A stretch of 61,602 nt of DNA from an uncultured bacterium (lineage in GTDB: Bacteria; Patescibacteriota; Gracilibacteria; Absconditabacterales; Absconditicoccaceae). Positions 33,716 to 42,947 of this stretch are shown here, piece by piece; the stretch's first letter is position 1, and each line of letters opens with the position of its first letter. A program made the translations under genes and the position numbers. The stretch lies in contig CALMEO010000044.1 of NCBI GenBank assembly GCA_937862935.1, positions 1 to 61,602 on the forward strand. The letters are read 5' to 3'. Below the pieces are notes generated by a model. The model searched no databases. It was not told the origin of the DNA and worked only from the letters and a program-made list of their open reading frames with translations.

Positions 33716-34561
33716 ATGCATCATCCACTTACTCACTGTATTTCTACTTACAATAACCTACCTTACTTGAAATTAGCTGTTGAATCAGTTAGAAAGAATT
33801 CATACTTTAAGAGTGCACCGTTTATCATTCATGCTGAAAATTGTACCGATGGTACTAATGAATGGTTGGTAGAAAATGCTGGGAGATTCAATCTCTCTTA
33901 TTACATTGATGTACATAACGAAGCTCCAAAAGGTATTGGAGGTGGTATGAACTTCTGTGCTGAAAAAGTAGAAACAGAGTACATAAACTTCTTACATTCA
34001 GATTTTTACGTAACTAAAGATTGGGACTTAGAATTGTTGAAGATTCATGAAAAGTATCCTGAAGAAAAATTATGGGTGAATTCCTTTAGAATTGAACCTG
34101 ATATATTCAAAAATCCTCAAAGACATGGTACATTGTTTGTACCGGAAGAGATGTTTGGAAGTTACCACCATAATTTTTTAAGTCAAACACTTGAAGATTG
34201 GGTATTAGCGTTGAAAGAAAGTAACGACTATTTTGAAATTCCGAAAGGAGAAGGAGTGTCTGGATTGATTAAAAAATCCGTATGGGATGAAGTAGGAGGT
34301 AATGACCCGATCTTTGCACCAACCTCTTGGGATGATATGGACTTATTCCTCAGAATGTTACAACATGGAGTAAGGTTTGTACTACCTTTCAGTTCAATTG
34401 TTTGGCACTTTGGAGCAAGAGGTTCACACAGGTTAGAGGAAAACAATGGACAATCTTCACAAAGACAAAGAGAAGCAGAACAGAAAAACATATATAAGTG
34501 GTTGGGAAAGTGGGGAAAATTACCTATCTTTGATGAATACGGAATGATAAAACAGTTTTAA
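33716..34561 (+). CDS. GT2-like glycosyltransferase, 281 aa
   Basis: The start at ATG 33716 follows the HNH stop by four bases. It has a GT-A core: THCISTYNNLPYLKLAVESVRK, NCTDGTNEWL, INFLHSDFYVTKDWDLELL (Asp-x-Asp-like), GVSGLIKKSVWDEVGGNDP and DDMDLFLRMLQHG. It resembles the gene at 40313, so the cluster holds paralogues. It likely adds a sugar to a phage-directed glycan. Confidence 0.85.
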   Translation: MHHPLTHCISTYNNLPYLKLAVESVRKNSYFKSAPFIIHAENCTDGTNEWLVENAGRFNLSYYIDVHNEAPKGIGGGMNFCAEKVETEYINFLHSDFYVTKDWDLELLKIHEKYPEEKLWVNSFRIEPDIFKNPQRHGTLFVPEEMFGSYHHNFLSQTLEDWVLALKESNDYFEIPKGEGVSGLIKKSVWDEVGGNDPIFAPTSWDDMDLFLRMLQHGVRFVLPFSSIVWHFGARGSHRLEENNGQSSQRQREAEQKNIYKWLGKWGKLPIFDEYGMIKQF

Positions 34562-35247
34562 TGAAACACATACCAATAGTAATTTTGAATAGGGACAGAT
34601 TTGTCCCATTAGTAGAACAGGTTACTGTACTACAAAGTAAAGGATACAATAACATCACAATTATTGATAATCAATCTACTTACCCTCCATTACTGGAATG
34701 GTACAAGACATCAGGACTTGATATATTTGTCAACGATATTGTACCGAATAATAATAAAGCATTTTTGAATTTAGTTCAAATTGGTCATCCAAAATTTACT
34801 CAAATTGTTTCAGATTGGTACGTATTTAACGACAGTGATATCATACCGGAAGAAAATGTACCTGATAACTTTATTGAAGACCTAATCAGGTATGCAGTGA
34901 AGTATCAAAAACTAAAAGTAGGGATGTCAATTCGAATTGATGATATTGACCTCAATTATCCGTTAAACAAATGGGTACATGAGTACGAATCTACATACTG
35001 GACAAACGGTGTTAAAGATGGTGATGTTGAACTTTATCCACACCCTATTGACACTACGTTTGCTGTACATGCACCGGGTATGATGCCAGATTGGAGCAAC
35101 AGTACATTAAGGGTTGGACTTCCGTACATAGTAAAACATGCACCTTTCTATTATGATCCGGAAAATTTACCTGAAGATGAGAAGTACTACCTACAACATA
35201 TGAATAAAAGCAGTAGTAATTGGTCAAGTAAAGTAGAAATAAAATGA
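34561..35247 (+). CDS. GT-A-like glycosyltransferase, 228 aa
   Basis: It starts MKHIPIVILNRDRFVPLVEQV with the NITIIDNQSTYPPLLEWY strand-loop, then WYVFNDSDIIPEENVPD with a D-x-D motif near 92. Such short GT-A enzymes occur in capsule clusters. TAATG coupling joins it to the gene before, and a 4-base overlap to the SDR after. Confidence 0.75.
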   Translation: MKHIPIVILNRDRFVPLVEQVTVLQSKGYNNITIIDNQSTYPPLLEWYKTSGLDIFVNDIVPNNNKAFLNLVQIGHPKFTQIVSDWYVFNDSDIIPEENVPDNFIEDLIRYAVKYQKLKVGMSIRIDDIDLNYPLNKWVHEYESTYWTNGVKDGDVELYPHPIDTTFAVHAPGMMPDWSNSTLRVGLPYIVKHAPFYYDPENLPEDEKYYLQHMNKSSSNWSSKVEIK

Positions 35248-35894
35248 AAACAATAGCAGTTTTTGGAGGAACCGGAGGACTAGGAAGTCTTTTGTGTCCA
35301 TATTTAGAAAAAAGTTACGAAAAGGTAATAGTAATAGGTTCTAAAGATGTAGATGTTACTTCATATGGAGAAGTAAAAGATTTTTTTGATACACATAGTA
35401 TTGACGTTGTCATTAATTTAAGTGGGTATAATTACGACAAATTTGTTCACAAATTAACCGCAGAGGATTTAAGTGAAGTTAGGAAACAAATTGAGATTAA
35501 CATACAGGGAACAATCAACATAACAAGCTGTGCTTTACCTCAAATGAGAGAAAAAGGATACGGTAGTTTAATATTAGTTTCTTCAGTCTTAGCAGATCAC
35601 CCTGTAATTAGTACTAGCATTTACTCAGGATGTAAAGGATTTGTTGATAGTTTTGTTAAGACTGTTGCACTTGAAAATGCTGGTAAAAATATATCCTGTA
35701 ATAGTCTGCAATTGGGATACTTTGATGGAGGTTTAACCTTCAGAATACCTGAACAGTTTAGGGATAAAATAGTAAAGAATATACCTGCTCAAAGATGGGG
35801 AGACATAGAAGAGTTGTACAACACAGTCAACTACCTGGTTAAAACCCCTTATATTACCGGTCAGAATATTAACATTAGTGGAGGTATTATATGA
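35244..35894 (+). CDS. Short-chain dehydrogenase/reductase
   Basis: This 216-residue SDR has the NAD(P) motif GGTGGLGSLL at 8-17, NLSG near 60, catalytic Ser in LVSSVLA near 117 and YSGCKG (Tyr-x3-Lys) near 130. It probably oxidises or reduces a nucleotide-sugar intermediate for the neighbouring transferases. ATGA overlaps on both sides. Confidence 0.88.
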   Translation: MKTIAVFGGTGGLGSLLCPYLEKSYEKVIVIGSKDVDVTSYGEVKDFFDTHSIDVVINLSGYNYDKFVHKLTAEDLSEVRKQIEINIQGTINITSCALPQMREKGYGSLILVSSVLADHPVISTSIYSGCKGFVDSFVKTVALENAGKNISCNSLQLGYFDGGLTFRIPEQFRDKIVKNIPAQRWGDIEELYNTVNYLVKTPYITGQNINISGGII

Positions 35895-36739
35895 TTTACA
35901 AAAACGTAGATAAAAACATTTACATTGAAGCTGCCGAAATTAACCTAGGGGATAACATTAAATTAGGTAAGGATATTGACATTAGGGTCAGAGGTAAGTT
36001 TAAAATTGGGGAAAACAGTGTTATAGGTGACAGGTTTAGAGCAAATGCAGAGGAAATCATCATAGGAGATTACTTTTTTAATGTACCTACAGATTCAAGA
36101 GGAATGTTTATCGGTGGAGGAGCTTCAAACTTTCCAGATGCAAAGCTACACATTGGAGATAGAATGGTATGTCACACAGGTCACATTAATGTTGCTTGTC
36201 CGGTAAACATTGGAGACGATGTTGGACTTTCTCACGATGTAGATATTATTACACATGGTTTCTGGTCATCTGTTTTAAACGGATACCCGAGAATGTTTAA
36301 AGGTGTTGATATCGGAAACAATGTAATTGTAGGTTGGAAAACCGTAATAATGGGAGGAGTAGACATTACCAACAATGTTGTAATTGGTGCTCATTCAACA
36401 GTTACAAAGTCATTAGATGTAGAAAAAGGAATTTACGTGGGTACACCGGCAAAACTTGTAAAAACAGTTAAAGAACCCTTGTTAATTGAACAACATGAAA
36501 TTTTAGGGGAAATTGTGGATGAATTTAAAAAGTTGATGAAGTACTACGTTGTAGATAGGTTAGAGGTTGAGGCTTCTTACCCGTTTGTTAAAGTTAATGA
36601 CTTACTTATTGATGTTATAAGATTAACTTTTGAAGGATATCATGATAAGGTTTCTGATGCTTTTAGAGACTTTCTTAGAAGGTACGGAATTAGGGTATTT
36701 GCTCCACATGGTTTTCTATTTAAGTTAGAGAGAAAATAA
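35891..36739 (+). CDS. Left-handed beta-helix acyltransferase (hexapeptide repeat)
   Basis: Hexapeptide repeats run through residues 15-195 (IGENSVIGDRF, IGDDVGLSHDVDIITHGF, IGNNVIVGWKTVIMGG, GAHSTVTKSL). The end VGTPAKLVKTV is typical of LbH acetyltransferases of the WbbJ/MaA type, with His in ITHGF as likely catalytic base. An extra C-terminal 80-residue domain is not recognised. It would acetylate a sugar amine or hydroxyl. Confidence 0.85.
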   Translation: MIYKNVDKNIYIEAAEINLGDNIKLGKDIDIRVRGKFKIGENSVIGDRFRANAEEIIIGDYFFNVPTDSRGMFIGGGASNFPDAKLHIGDRMVCHTGHINVACPVNIGDDVGLSHDVDIITHGFWSSVLNGYPRMFKGVDIGNNVIVGWKTVIMGGVDITNNVVIGAHSTVTKSLDVEKGIYVGTPAKLVKTVKEPLLIEQHEILGEIVDEFKKLMKYYVVDRLEVEASYPFVKVNDLLIDVIRLTFEGYHDKVSDAFRDFLRRYGIRVFAPHGFLFKLERK

Positions 36740-37374
36740 TGAAATTTTTAAATTTTAAAAGAGTATTATGTCTTGCACCACATCCTGATGATGCTGAATA
36801 CAGTATAGCAGGAGCTGTACTAAAATACCCTGAAACACATTTTGACATTTTATGTTTAACTCAAGGAGGATTTTGCGATATAACACCCGGTAAAGCACGT
36901 CACCAAGAGGTACGGGATGCCTGGTCAGTTAGTAAGGTAACAAATTACAACCTATATTTTAGTGATGAACCTGTTTTAAGAAACAAGGGAATTGATGAAT
37001 GGGTAAAATACATTGAAGACACTTTCACACTCCAAAACGAGTACAACTGTTTATTAGTTCCTTCAGAGGTTGACAGTCATCATGAACATGTAGTTGTCTC
37101 GTCATTAGCTGCTCCGCTATCTAGGGTAACACCGTATAGCATTTTACAATATAGGTCTCCTTCAACATTAGATGGATGGATACCTAACCTGTTTATATCA
37201 CTGAGTGATAGTCAGTACAGAATTAAAAAGGAGATGATTAAAGGGTTCAAGTCACAAAAAGGAAAACCCTACTTTTTAGATAATGTAGTAGACGGTTTTC
37301 ATACCAATTTTCAAGGTCTAAAAAAAGGAAAGGGTTTTGTAGAATCTTACAGAATTGTTACATATTATGAATAA
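36739..37374 (+). CDS. LmbE/PIG-L family de-N-acetylase
   Basis: The 211-residue protein has the zinc motif APHPDDAEYSIAG at residues 13-25 and the second His cluster DSHHEHVVVSSLA near 112-124. Family members remove N-acetyl groups from GlcNAc-type sugars. Next to an acyltransferase, this suggests de-acetylation and re-acylation of one amino sugar. The start coincides with the stop of the acyltransferase gene. Confidence 0.9.
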   Translation: MKFLNFKRVLCLAPHPDDAEYSIAGAVLKYPETHFDILCLTQGGFCDITPGKARHQEVRDAWSVSKVTNYNLYFSDEPVLRNKGIDEWVKYIEDTFTLQNEYNCLLVPSEVDSHHEHVVVSSLAAPLSRVTPYSILQYRSPSTLDGWIPNLFISLSDSQYRIKKEMIKGFKSQKGKPYFLDNVVDGFHTNFQGLKKGKGFVESYRIVTYYE

Positions 37375-38152
37375 GTTTGCAATATATTGTAAAAGTTATG
37401 ATAAAGATGTTTATAGAGTAAAGACATTATTAGAAAGTGTCACCAAATATAACTCAAATAACTTACCGTTTTACATTTCTGTTCCAACAAGTGATTTGGG
37501 ACTGTTTCAACAAGTTTTAGGTACAGAAGGTTATATACTTCTTGCTGACGAAGATATTGATAAAACAAATAAAGGTTGGAAAGGTCAACAAATAGTAAAA
37601 AGTCAATTTTGGAAAACAGGACTTTGTGAAAACTATCTTTGCATTGATTCCGATTGTTTCTTTATTAAACCTTTTTACCTTTCAGATTTTATGTTTGATG
37701 AGGAAACTCCTTATACAATTTGTCACGAGTATAAATCTTTCTTTGAATTTATGGATAAGTTTCCACTTGAATTTGATCCGTACGAATCCTTTAAAAAGGA
37801 AAGACTTGAGATAATGGAACTGTTCGGAAGAACAGGGGTAATTTATGATTTTGGTCCTGGACCTACAATATGGTCAGCCAAGGTGTGGGAAAGTTTAGAG
37901 AATGAGTACATATTACCCAACTCCCTATCATTCGCAGACCTAATAGAAGCTAACGGTTCGGAATTTACTTGGTACGGGGAATGGTTATTACACAGTCAAG
38001 TACTTAGGTTACTACCTAAGGGTCCACTGTTTAAAAATTACCATTATCCACATCAATACGAACTTGACAAACAGTTTAACTATACATTAGATAAAATTAA
38101 AAAGCAGTATTTAGGTATAGGATTACAATCAATCTACAATTTTAATATATGA
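37367..38152 (+). CDS. DUF6492-like glycosyltransferase-type protein
   Basis: The start at 37367 (MNKFAIYCKSYDKDVYRV) overlaps the deacetylase end by 8 bases. YLCIDSDCFFIKPF near residue 85 is a D-x-D metal motif, and SFADLIEANGSEFTWYGEWL near 190 is conserved in DUF6492 proteins, which lie in capsule loci. The role is probably sugar transfer, by analogy. Confidence 0.7.
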   Translation: MNKFAIYCKSYDKDVYRVKTLLESVTKYNSNNLPFYISVPTSDLGLFQQVLGTEGYILLADEDIDKTNKGWKGQQIVKSQFWKTGLCENYLCIDSDCFFIKPFYLSDFMFDEETPYTICHEYKSFFEFMDKFPLEFDPYESFKKERLEIMELFGRTGVIYDFGPGPTIWSAKVWESLENEYILPNSLSFADLIEANGSEFTWYGEWLLHSQVLRLLPKGPLFKNYHYPHQYELDKQFNYTLDKIKKQYLGIGLQSIYNFNI

Positions 38153-38766
38153 AATCACTAGAACAAATAAGTTTAGGTTTCAAATCAGATAAAGGAGCAA
38201 TTTACCACAACTATTTAGAAATTTATGAAAAGTATTTTTCTAAGTACAGAAATTCGTTAAAGACTTTTCTTGAAATAGGGTTATGGGAAGGTGAAAGTCT
38301 CAGAATGTGGAGAGAATATTTCGATGTAGGACACCTAGTGGGTGTAGACATTTTAGACCTATCTCATGTACGTCTAGCTAACACAACTATCCTACAGGGA
38401 GATCAATCAAATAGGGATGATTTGAATTCCATTGTTGCAAACACTTTTCCACAATTTGATATCATTATTGACGATGGTGGACATATGATGCACCAAATGC
38501 AAATTACATTAGGTACAATGTTCAAATACCTGTCACCTGATGGAGTGTATGTTATTGAAGATTTACATACCTGTGGTAACCCTTCATATAATAGGGGTAC
38601 AGATACAGAGACTATTGATGTACTTGAAACTTTTATCAAGACCGGTAAGATCGTTAGCAACTGTATGTTAGAATCTGAAATAGAGTATTTAGAACAACAC
38701 ATCGATAAGGTGAATATAGAACAAGGAAATGTTTCAAAAATTGCATTTATCACCAAAAAAGGTTAA
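38149..38766 (+). CDS. SAM-dependent methyltransferase
   Basis: This 205-residue class I methyltransferase has motif I KTFLEIGLWEGESLRMW near 38-54, VGVDI near 64 and FDIIIDDGGHMMHQM near 101-115. It resembles sugar O-methyltransferases of the MycE/cephalosporin hydroxylase-like group (GFKSDKGAIYHNYLEIYEKYF start). It would methylate a sugar hydroxyl. Confidence 0.85.
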   Translation: MKSLEQISLGFKSDKGAIYHNYLEIYEKYFSKYRNSLKTFLEIGLWEGESLRMWREYFDVGHLVGVDILDLSHVRLANTTILQGDQSNRDDLNSIVANTFPQFDIIIDDGGHMMHQMQITLGTMFKYLSPDGVYVIEDLHTCGNPSYNRGTDTETIDVLETFIKTGKIVSNCMLESEIEYLEQHIDKVNIEQGNVSKIAFITKKG

Positions 38767-39610
38767 TAAGAGTTGTATAATATTTGCATGTACAATACTT
38801 TCAGAGGATAGGTTACATGTACTATCAGAGTTTGTACAAGAATTTCAACTAAACTTTTCAGATTCTGATTTATATATTGGAATTAATTCGGGGTCTATAC
38901 CCGTTTTGGAAGATCACTTACTTAACAGTGGATTGAACATTAAAGCAATATCAAGGGTATCAGACGAACTTTATACTCAAAGTGATGCTTCAGCCTATCA
39001 ATTAGCATTAAAATTACTTAACCAGTCTAAAGAAGATTACGAATACTGTTGGTTTATCCACACCAAGGGTGGAGTAAATTCACATAGTGATTATCTACGT
39101 AAGTGGTACATAGATAATTTCTTAGGACAACGGTATAGTGTTGAAAATTTTATGACAAGTTTACCTGGAATTGGTTCATGTGCAATGTTAGGAGTAGAGT
39201 ACGACAATAACAAGGTCTATTCTGAACAAGATGAACTTCTTCCCATATTTTCCAAAGAAATCACAAAGGATTTTCCATTTCCTTTTATAGAATATTTTTA
39301 CATACATACCCTTTATGTAATCAAAGGAAACATAGTAAAAAATTTTTTTTCTTTATTACCACAAGAGTGGTTTAATATAAAACTGAACAGATATTATTTT
39401 GAAGGTGTATTTCCTTTTATAGTTTCTAGAACAGGTTATTATCCGTTTCTTTTTAATACCCGTTCTATGAATGGGGTAGACCTAAAAACCGTACAGAATA
39501 ATTGGATTCTAAAAAATAATTTAATATCTTATGATAAAATACTAAATGTACCTACACAAAATTATTATTTTCATCAATTAACCCCACCTTATGTTAGTAG
39601 CAACACTTAA
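38729..39610 (+). CDS. Putative glycan-biosynthesis protein, 293 aa
   Basis: It contains CWFIHTKGGVNSHSDYLRKWYIDNFL near residue 110, like the HTKG segment of rhamnan-synthesis and capsule GT proteins. It lacks an obvious D-x-D motif. It overlaps the methyltransferase by 38 bases and the next gene by 20. The exact start is uncertain because the conserved part begins near residue 14. Confidence 0.6.
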   Translation: MFQKLHLSPKKVNKSCIIFACTILSEDRLHVLSEFVQEFQLNFSDSDLYIGINSGSIPVLEDHLLNSGLNIKAISRVSDELYTQSDASAYQLALKLLNQSKEDYEYCWFIHTKGGVNSHSDYLRKWYIDNFLGQRYSVENFMTSLPGIGSCAMLGVEYDNNKVYSEQDELLPIFSKEITKDFPFPFIEYFYIHTLYVIKGNIVKNFFSLLPQEWFNIKLNRYYFEGVFPFIVSRTGYYPFLFNTRSMNGVDLKTVQNNWILKNNLISYDKILNVPTQNYYFHQLTPPYVSSNT

Positions 39611-40316
39611 TCACAATTTACCAAACCTTACTGATAATTTAGTTACACAGTTAAAAAGGGATCCCTATTTTCAAAATTGTGAACTAATGGTAGTGGATAA
39701 TGGTTCAACAGAACCTTTAGCAAAGTCAACAACTCACAGGCTTGAAGAAAATGTATTCTTTGGAGGGGGGTTTAATGTAGTTTTAGATTATTTCCTAAAC
39801 GAAACTAAACACGATTGGTTATACTTTCTTAATAATGATTTAATATTTCACGGACCAAGTTTCTTGACAACTTCAATTGAGAATGCAACAACTTCGTTTG
39901 CTGATGTGTATTCACCTTCTATTATAAATGCTTCAGTTGATCAATGTTACTGGAAGCAAATGTGGAATTGGGGGAAAAAAATTCGATCTGTTAAATGGGT
40001 AGATTTTCAATGTCCATTGATACACAGGAAAGTTTTGGAGAAGATTGAACATTACCCTTCTGAATTGATATATGGATGGGGATTGGATTTTTACACAGGA
40101 TGTATTACAGAACAAAATAATTGGAAAACGGTTGTAGATGATACACATACAATTTGTCACTTAAACTCACAGACTTTTAAGCAGAATAAAATAAACATCG
40201 GAGTAAGTGAATTTTGTCAAAAAGCGGAAATGAGTATGAATAGTTTCTTTTTGACTTCTGAGTTAAATTCATTATATTTAGAACTGAGACAATATGGGGA
40301 ATCCTATTATTTATGA
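39591..40316 (+). CDS. GT2-like glycosyltransferase, 241 aa
   Basis: The GT-A core is visible as LVATLNHNLPNLTDNLVTQL, LMVVDNGSTEPL near 33 and DWLYFLNNDLIFHGPSFL near 75. QCPLIHRKVLEKI follows, and then the acceptor-side YGWGLDFYTG. It is coupled to both neighbours by overlaps. Confidence 0.82.
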   Translation: MLVATLNHNLPNLTDNLVTQLKRDPYFQNCELMVVDNGSTEPLAKSTTHRLEENVFFGGGFNVVLDYFLNETKHDWLYFLNNDLIFHGPSFLTTSIENATTSFADVYSPSIINASVDQCYWKQMWNWGKKIRSVKWVDFQCPLIHRKVLEKIEHYPSELIYGWGLDFYTGCITEQNNWKTVVDDTHTICHLNSQTFKQNKINIGVSEFCQKAEMSMNSFFLTSELNSLYLELRQYGESYYL

Positions 40317-41233
40317 AAATATCGATCATCATTCCTAGCTTTAACAATTTAAAACATTTAAAAAATGTTTACTTATCAATTCAAAAACATGAACCCGAAG
40401 CTGAAGTAATCTTACTTGATGACGGTTCAACAGATGGAACATGGGAATGGATACAAGAACAGAATTGTATCAAGTTTAGAAGTGAAGAAAGAGTAGGACA
40501 CACAATACTGTATGACAAGGGAATCGAGATGGCTACAAACGCTATTGTAGGTATCTTACATGCAGATATGATTGTAGGTCCTAACTACTCTAAAAACCTA
40601 ATTAAGCATTTAAAACCTCAGACAGTTGTATGTGCAACTAGAATTGAACCACCTTTACACCCAGAAGGAAAAGAAAAGATCATTAGAGATTTTGGGATGG
40701 ACTTTGATACCTTAAATGTAGAGTCATTCGAAGAGTTCGTTAGAGACTTACAAGTAGTTGAAGGAGAGACAACTAAAGGAATGTTTGCTCCTTGGATACT
40801 TTACAAAGAAGATTTTCAAGCAATAGGAGGTCATGACCCGTTATTTGCTCCATTCCCTTATGAAGATTCAGATATTTTTCAAAGATGGATTCTAGCAGGG
40901 TATGAATTAGTGCAATCACGAGATGCTTTTGTGTATCATTTAACCTGTAGAGGACATAGATGGAGTGAACAAGTAGGAAAAGATGATGAGTACTACAAAG
41001 ATGTATCAAAAAGAGCAGCTAGAAATTACTTAAGAAAGTGGGGTTCTTGGATTGCAAATGATGAATTTCAATACCCGATCATAAGACCTAAGTACAACAT
41101 TGCTTACGTGTTAAAAAACTCTACCTTATCTTTGGTTGATTTACTTGAACCTTGGTGTGACCGTCTATACATCGATGATGAAATGCAAGTGATTACACCA
41201 CACTACGTCGAAAGAGAACAATTAAATACCTAA
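40313..41233 (+). CDS. GT2-family glycosyltransferase, 306 aa
   Basis: It shows MKISIIIPSFNNLKHLKNVYLS, VILLDDGSTDGTWEW near 34, VGILHADMIVGPNYSKNL near 78 with Asp as metal ligand, and APFPYEDSDIFQRWILAG near 178. The C-terminal part (LLEPWCDRLYIDDEMQVITPHYVEREQLNT) ends at TAA 41231. The same frame stays open for 84 more codons, and the text across the stop looks like one protein, so this stop may be recent. Confidence 0.85.
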   Translation: MKISIIIPSFNNLKHLKNVYLSIQKHEPEAEVILLDDGSTDGTWEWIQEQNCIKFRSEERVGHTILYDKGIEMATNAIVGILHADMIVGPNYSKNLIKHLKPQTVVCATRIEPPLHPEGKEKIIRDFGMDFDTLNVESFEEFVRDLQVVEGETTKGMFAPWILYKEDFQAIGGHDPLFAPFPYEDSDIFQRWILAGYELVQSRDAFVYHLTCRGHRWSEQVGKDDEYYKDVSKRAARNYLRKWGSWIANDEFQYPIIRPKYNIAYVLKNSTLSLVDLLEPWCDRLYIDDEMQVITPHYVEREQLNT

Positions 41234-41485
41234 TTTGATTTATCGAAACGTATATTAACATTAAACCATAATGACCCTTGGGGAGAAAATGATATAATTG
41301 TGGAGATAGATGGTAAATCGATTACTTCAGAATCGTTTAACATTTTAACTCAATTACCACAAATTATCCAAGATAGTGGAGAAGTGGGAACATTTGAATT
41401 GGACATATTTAAAGTGACAATTAACTCAATGGCAGACTACAAGTACAACTTAATCACTATTAAAGACCCCAACTATTTATATTAA
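41234..41485 (+). pseudogene. In-frame extension of the glycosyltransferase past TAA
   Basis: In the frame of the 40313 gene the bases after TAA encode FDLSKRILTLNHNDPWGEND, IIVEIDGKSITSES and a 45-residue end. There is no ATG in that frame; the only internal start is GTG 41300. The stop differs by one base from AAA (Lys). Readthrough, a nonsense mutation or a sequence error would each explain it. Confidence 0.55.
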
Positions 41486-41490
41486 AACGA

Positions 41491-41859
41491 ATGAAATTAG
41501 ATTTACAAAAAGAAGTTAAACAACTACTTTCGGAAGTTACAAAAGTAAACTTTAAAGGTCATACATTTGTACTGAAAGTAGATGTAAATGAAGACCCGAA
41601 TAAGAAAGGGATTAAGGTGCAGTTCTTACCAACTTCCTTTGCAGGTATGGATAAAAAGCAACAGGATGATGTTGCAATGGAATTGGCACAAAAGTTGAAT
41701 CAAGGATTATCACCGTTAGGTCTATCTGTAGAAAGAGATAGAGAATTAAAAGATAAGTCAATTTTAGGGTTCTTTATTTATATTGAATACCTGGATAAAA
41801 TTATACTAAATGCTTTATCACAAGCATCGAAACCCGATAATAATACTAATCCACAATAA
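41491..41859 (+). CDS. Hypothetical protein, 122 aa
   Basis: An alpha/beta protein with KVNFKGHTFVLKVDVNEDPNKKGIKVQFL and DKKQQDDVAMELAQKLNQGLSPLGL. It is reminiscent of small phage structural or chaperone-like proteins, with no named family. A CTATTTATATTA motif precedes it at 41473. Confidence 0.65.
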   Translation: MKLDLQKEVKQLLSEVTKVNFKGHTFVLKVDVNEDPNKKGIKVQFLPTSFAGMDKKQQDDVAMELAQKLNQGLSPLGLSVERDRELKDKSILGFFIYIEYLDKIILNALSQASKPDNNTNPQ

Positions 41860-41862
41860 AAT

Positions 41863-42066
41863 ATGAAGTTTTGTTTCTATTCAAAAACCGATCCTAGACA
41901 GGAACCAATTGGAGCTTGTGAAGCTTTATCATCGCAAGAAGCTGTTAGATTTTTTGCACTAACTAAAATGTTACCAATTGATCAATTCCAAATACTATTT
42001 GGAGTAAAACAGTTTACAAATGAAGAAGGATATTCGTCAAGTAATAAACAGTTACTTACAGACTAA
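41863..42066 (+). CDS. Hypothetical protein, 67 aa
   Basis: It resembles a short phage protein with a strand (KFCFYSKTDP) and two helices (SSQEAVRFFALTKMLPIDQFQILF). Its last 15 residues lie in a 47-base overlap with the next gene. No function is recognised. Confidence 0.6.
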   Translation: MKFCFYSKTDPRQEPIGACEALSSQEAVRFFALTKMLPIDQFQILFGVKQFTNEEGYSSSNKQLLTD

Positions 42067-42430
42067 AGTAACACTACGAGAAAGTTCAATGACTCAAGAT
42101 AATTTAGATAAGAAATTATTTATTGACTCTCTTAATCTACTTCGTGAAATTGATGATAGACGAGACTTCATGGAAGAGGAGTTAGGAGTTGATTTGTCTG
42201 TATATGAAGAAAAGTTTTTACAGGTTATTGAAAACCTGTTTAGAATGCATTTTAGTAAAGAACAATTATCACTTATACAACACTATGTTTATGTAATCCC
42301 AACTCTTCAGAATTGGGATGGTAAAGTAGATGTGACAGATGGAAAAGAGATCATTACTGTTGATTTTGAAACACCGGAACAAGTTTGGAACGTAATTACA
42401 AGTATAAAGAAAAAATCATCGAAAAGTTGA
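42020..42430 (+). CDS. Hypothetical protein, 136 aa
   Basis: A mostly helical acidic protein (NLLREIDDRRDFMEEELGVDL, FLQVIENLFRMHFSKEQLSLIQ) with a beta end. No family is recognised. A promoter-like site overlaps its stop. Confidence 0.65.
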   Translation: MKKDIRQVINSYLQTKVTLRESSMTQDNLDKKLFIDSLNLLREIDDRRDFMEEELGVDLSVYEEKFLQVIENLFRMHFSKEQLSLIQHYVYVIPTLQNWDGKVDVTDGKEIITVDFETPEQVWNVITSIKKKSSKS

Positions 42431-42458
42431 TAGATAAGAAAGAAATTGTTATATTTAG
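42427..42458 (+). promoter_or_regulatory. Promoter, TATATTTAG variant
   Basis: TTG 42427-42429, 20 bases, TATATTTAG 42450-42458, driving the gene at 42504. Confidence 0.6.
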
Positions 42459-42503
42459 CTTGTATTTACAAAGTATCGACACAAATAAAGTTTAAAACAA
42501 AAA

Positions 42504-42947
42504 ATGGTTATGAAAGAAAAAGAATTTTTTAAATGTAGTAGATGTGGGGAAGATACCCCTATGTTGAGGTTAATTAAATACAATTACGACTTTTGTGTTA
42601 AGTGTTCTGATGTTAAACCAAAGGTAGGTAGAGTAGTTGTAATTGGAGAAGGAGATTACACAGCTACTGAATTGGATATTCTTGATCAAGATGTAGCTAG
42701 AAGGTTACAAGAGATGGACAACACTTCAAGAGGAGTAAAGAATAACCCGTTAGAAATACTTGATTACGATGGAACAGAAGTGTCAGGTATCGAGAAAATG
42801 TTGCAAGATGTTACTGAAAAAGCTCTAATTGGGGAAGATATTGATGAACCTGAATTTATCGAATTACCTGATATGTTAGATGACGAGGAAGAAGTTGAAG
42901 AATTTGATAACATCCTTCAAGATTCCGGTGAAGAATATGAAGACTGA
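42504..42947 (+). CDS. Zinc-finger acidic protein, 147 aa
   Basis: An N-terminal finger (CSRCGEDTPM...CVKCSD, residues 8-31) is followed by a long acidic part ending EEVEEFDNILQDSGEEYED. An alternative start is ATG 42510. It could be a transcription-related or decoy protein; no family is assigned. The stop overlaps the next start (ATGATG). Confidence 0.65.
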   Translation: MVMKEKEFFKCSRCGEDTPMLRLIKYNYDFCVKCSDVKPKVGRVVVIGEGDYTATELDILDQDVARRLQEMDNTSRGVKNNPLEILDYDGTEVSGIEKMLQDVTEKALIGEDIDEPEFIELPDMLDDEEEVEEFDNILQDSGEEYED

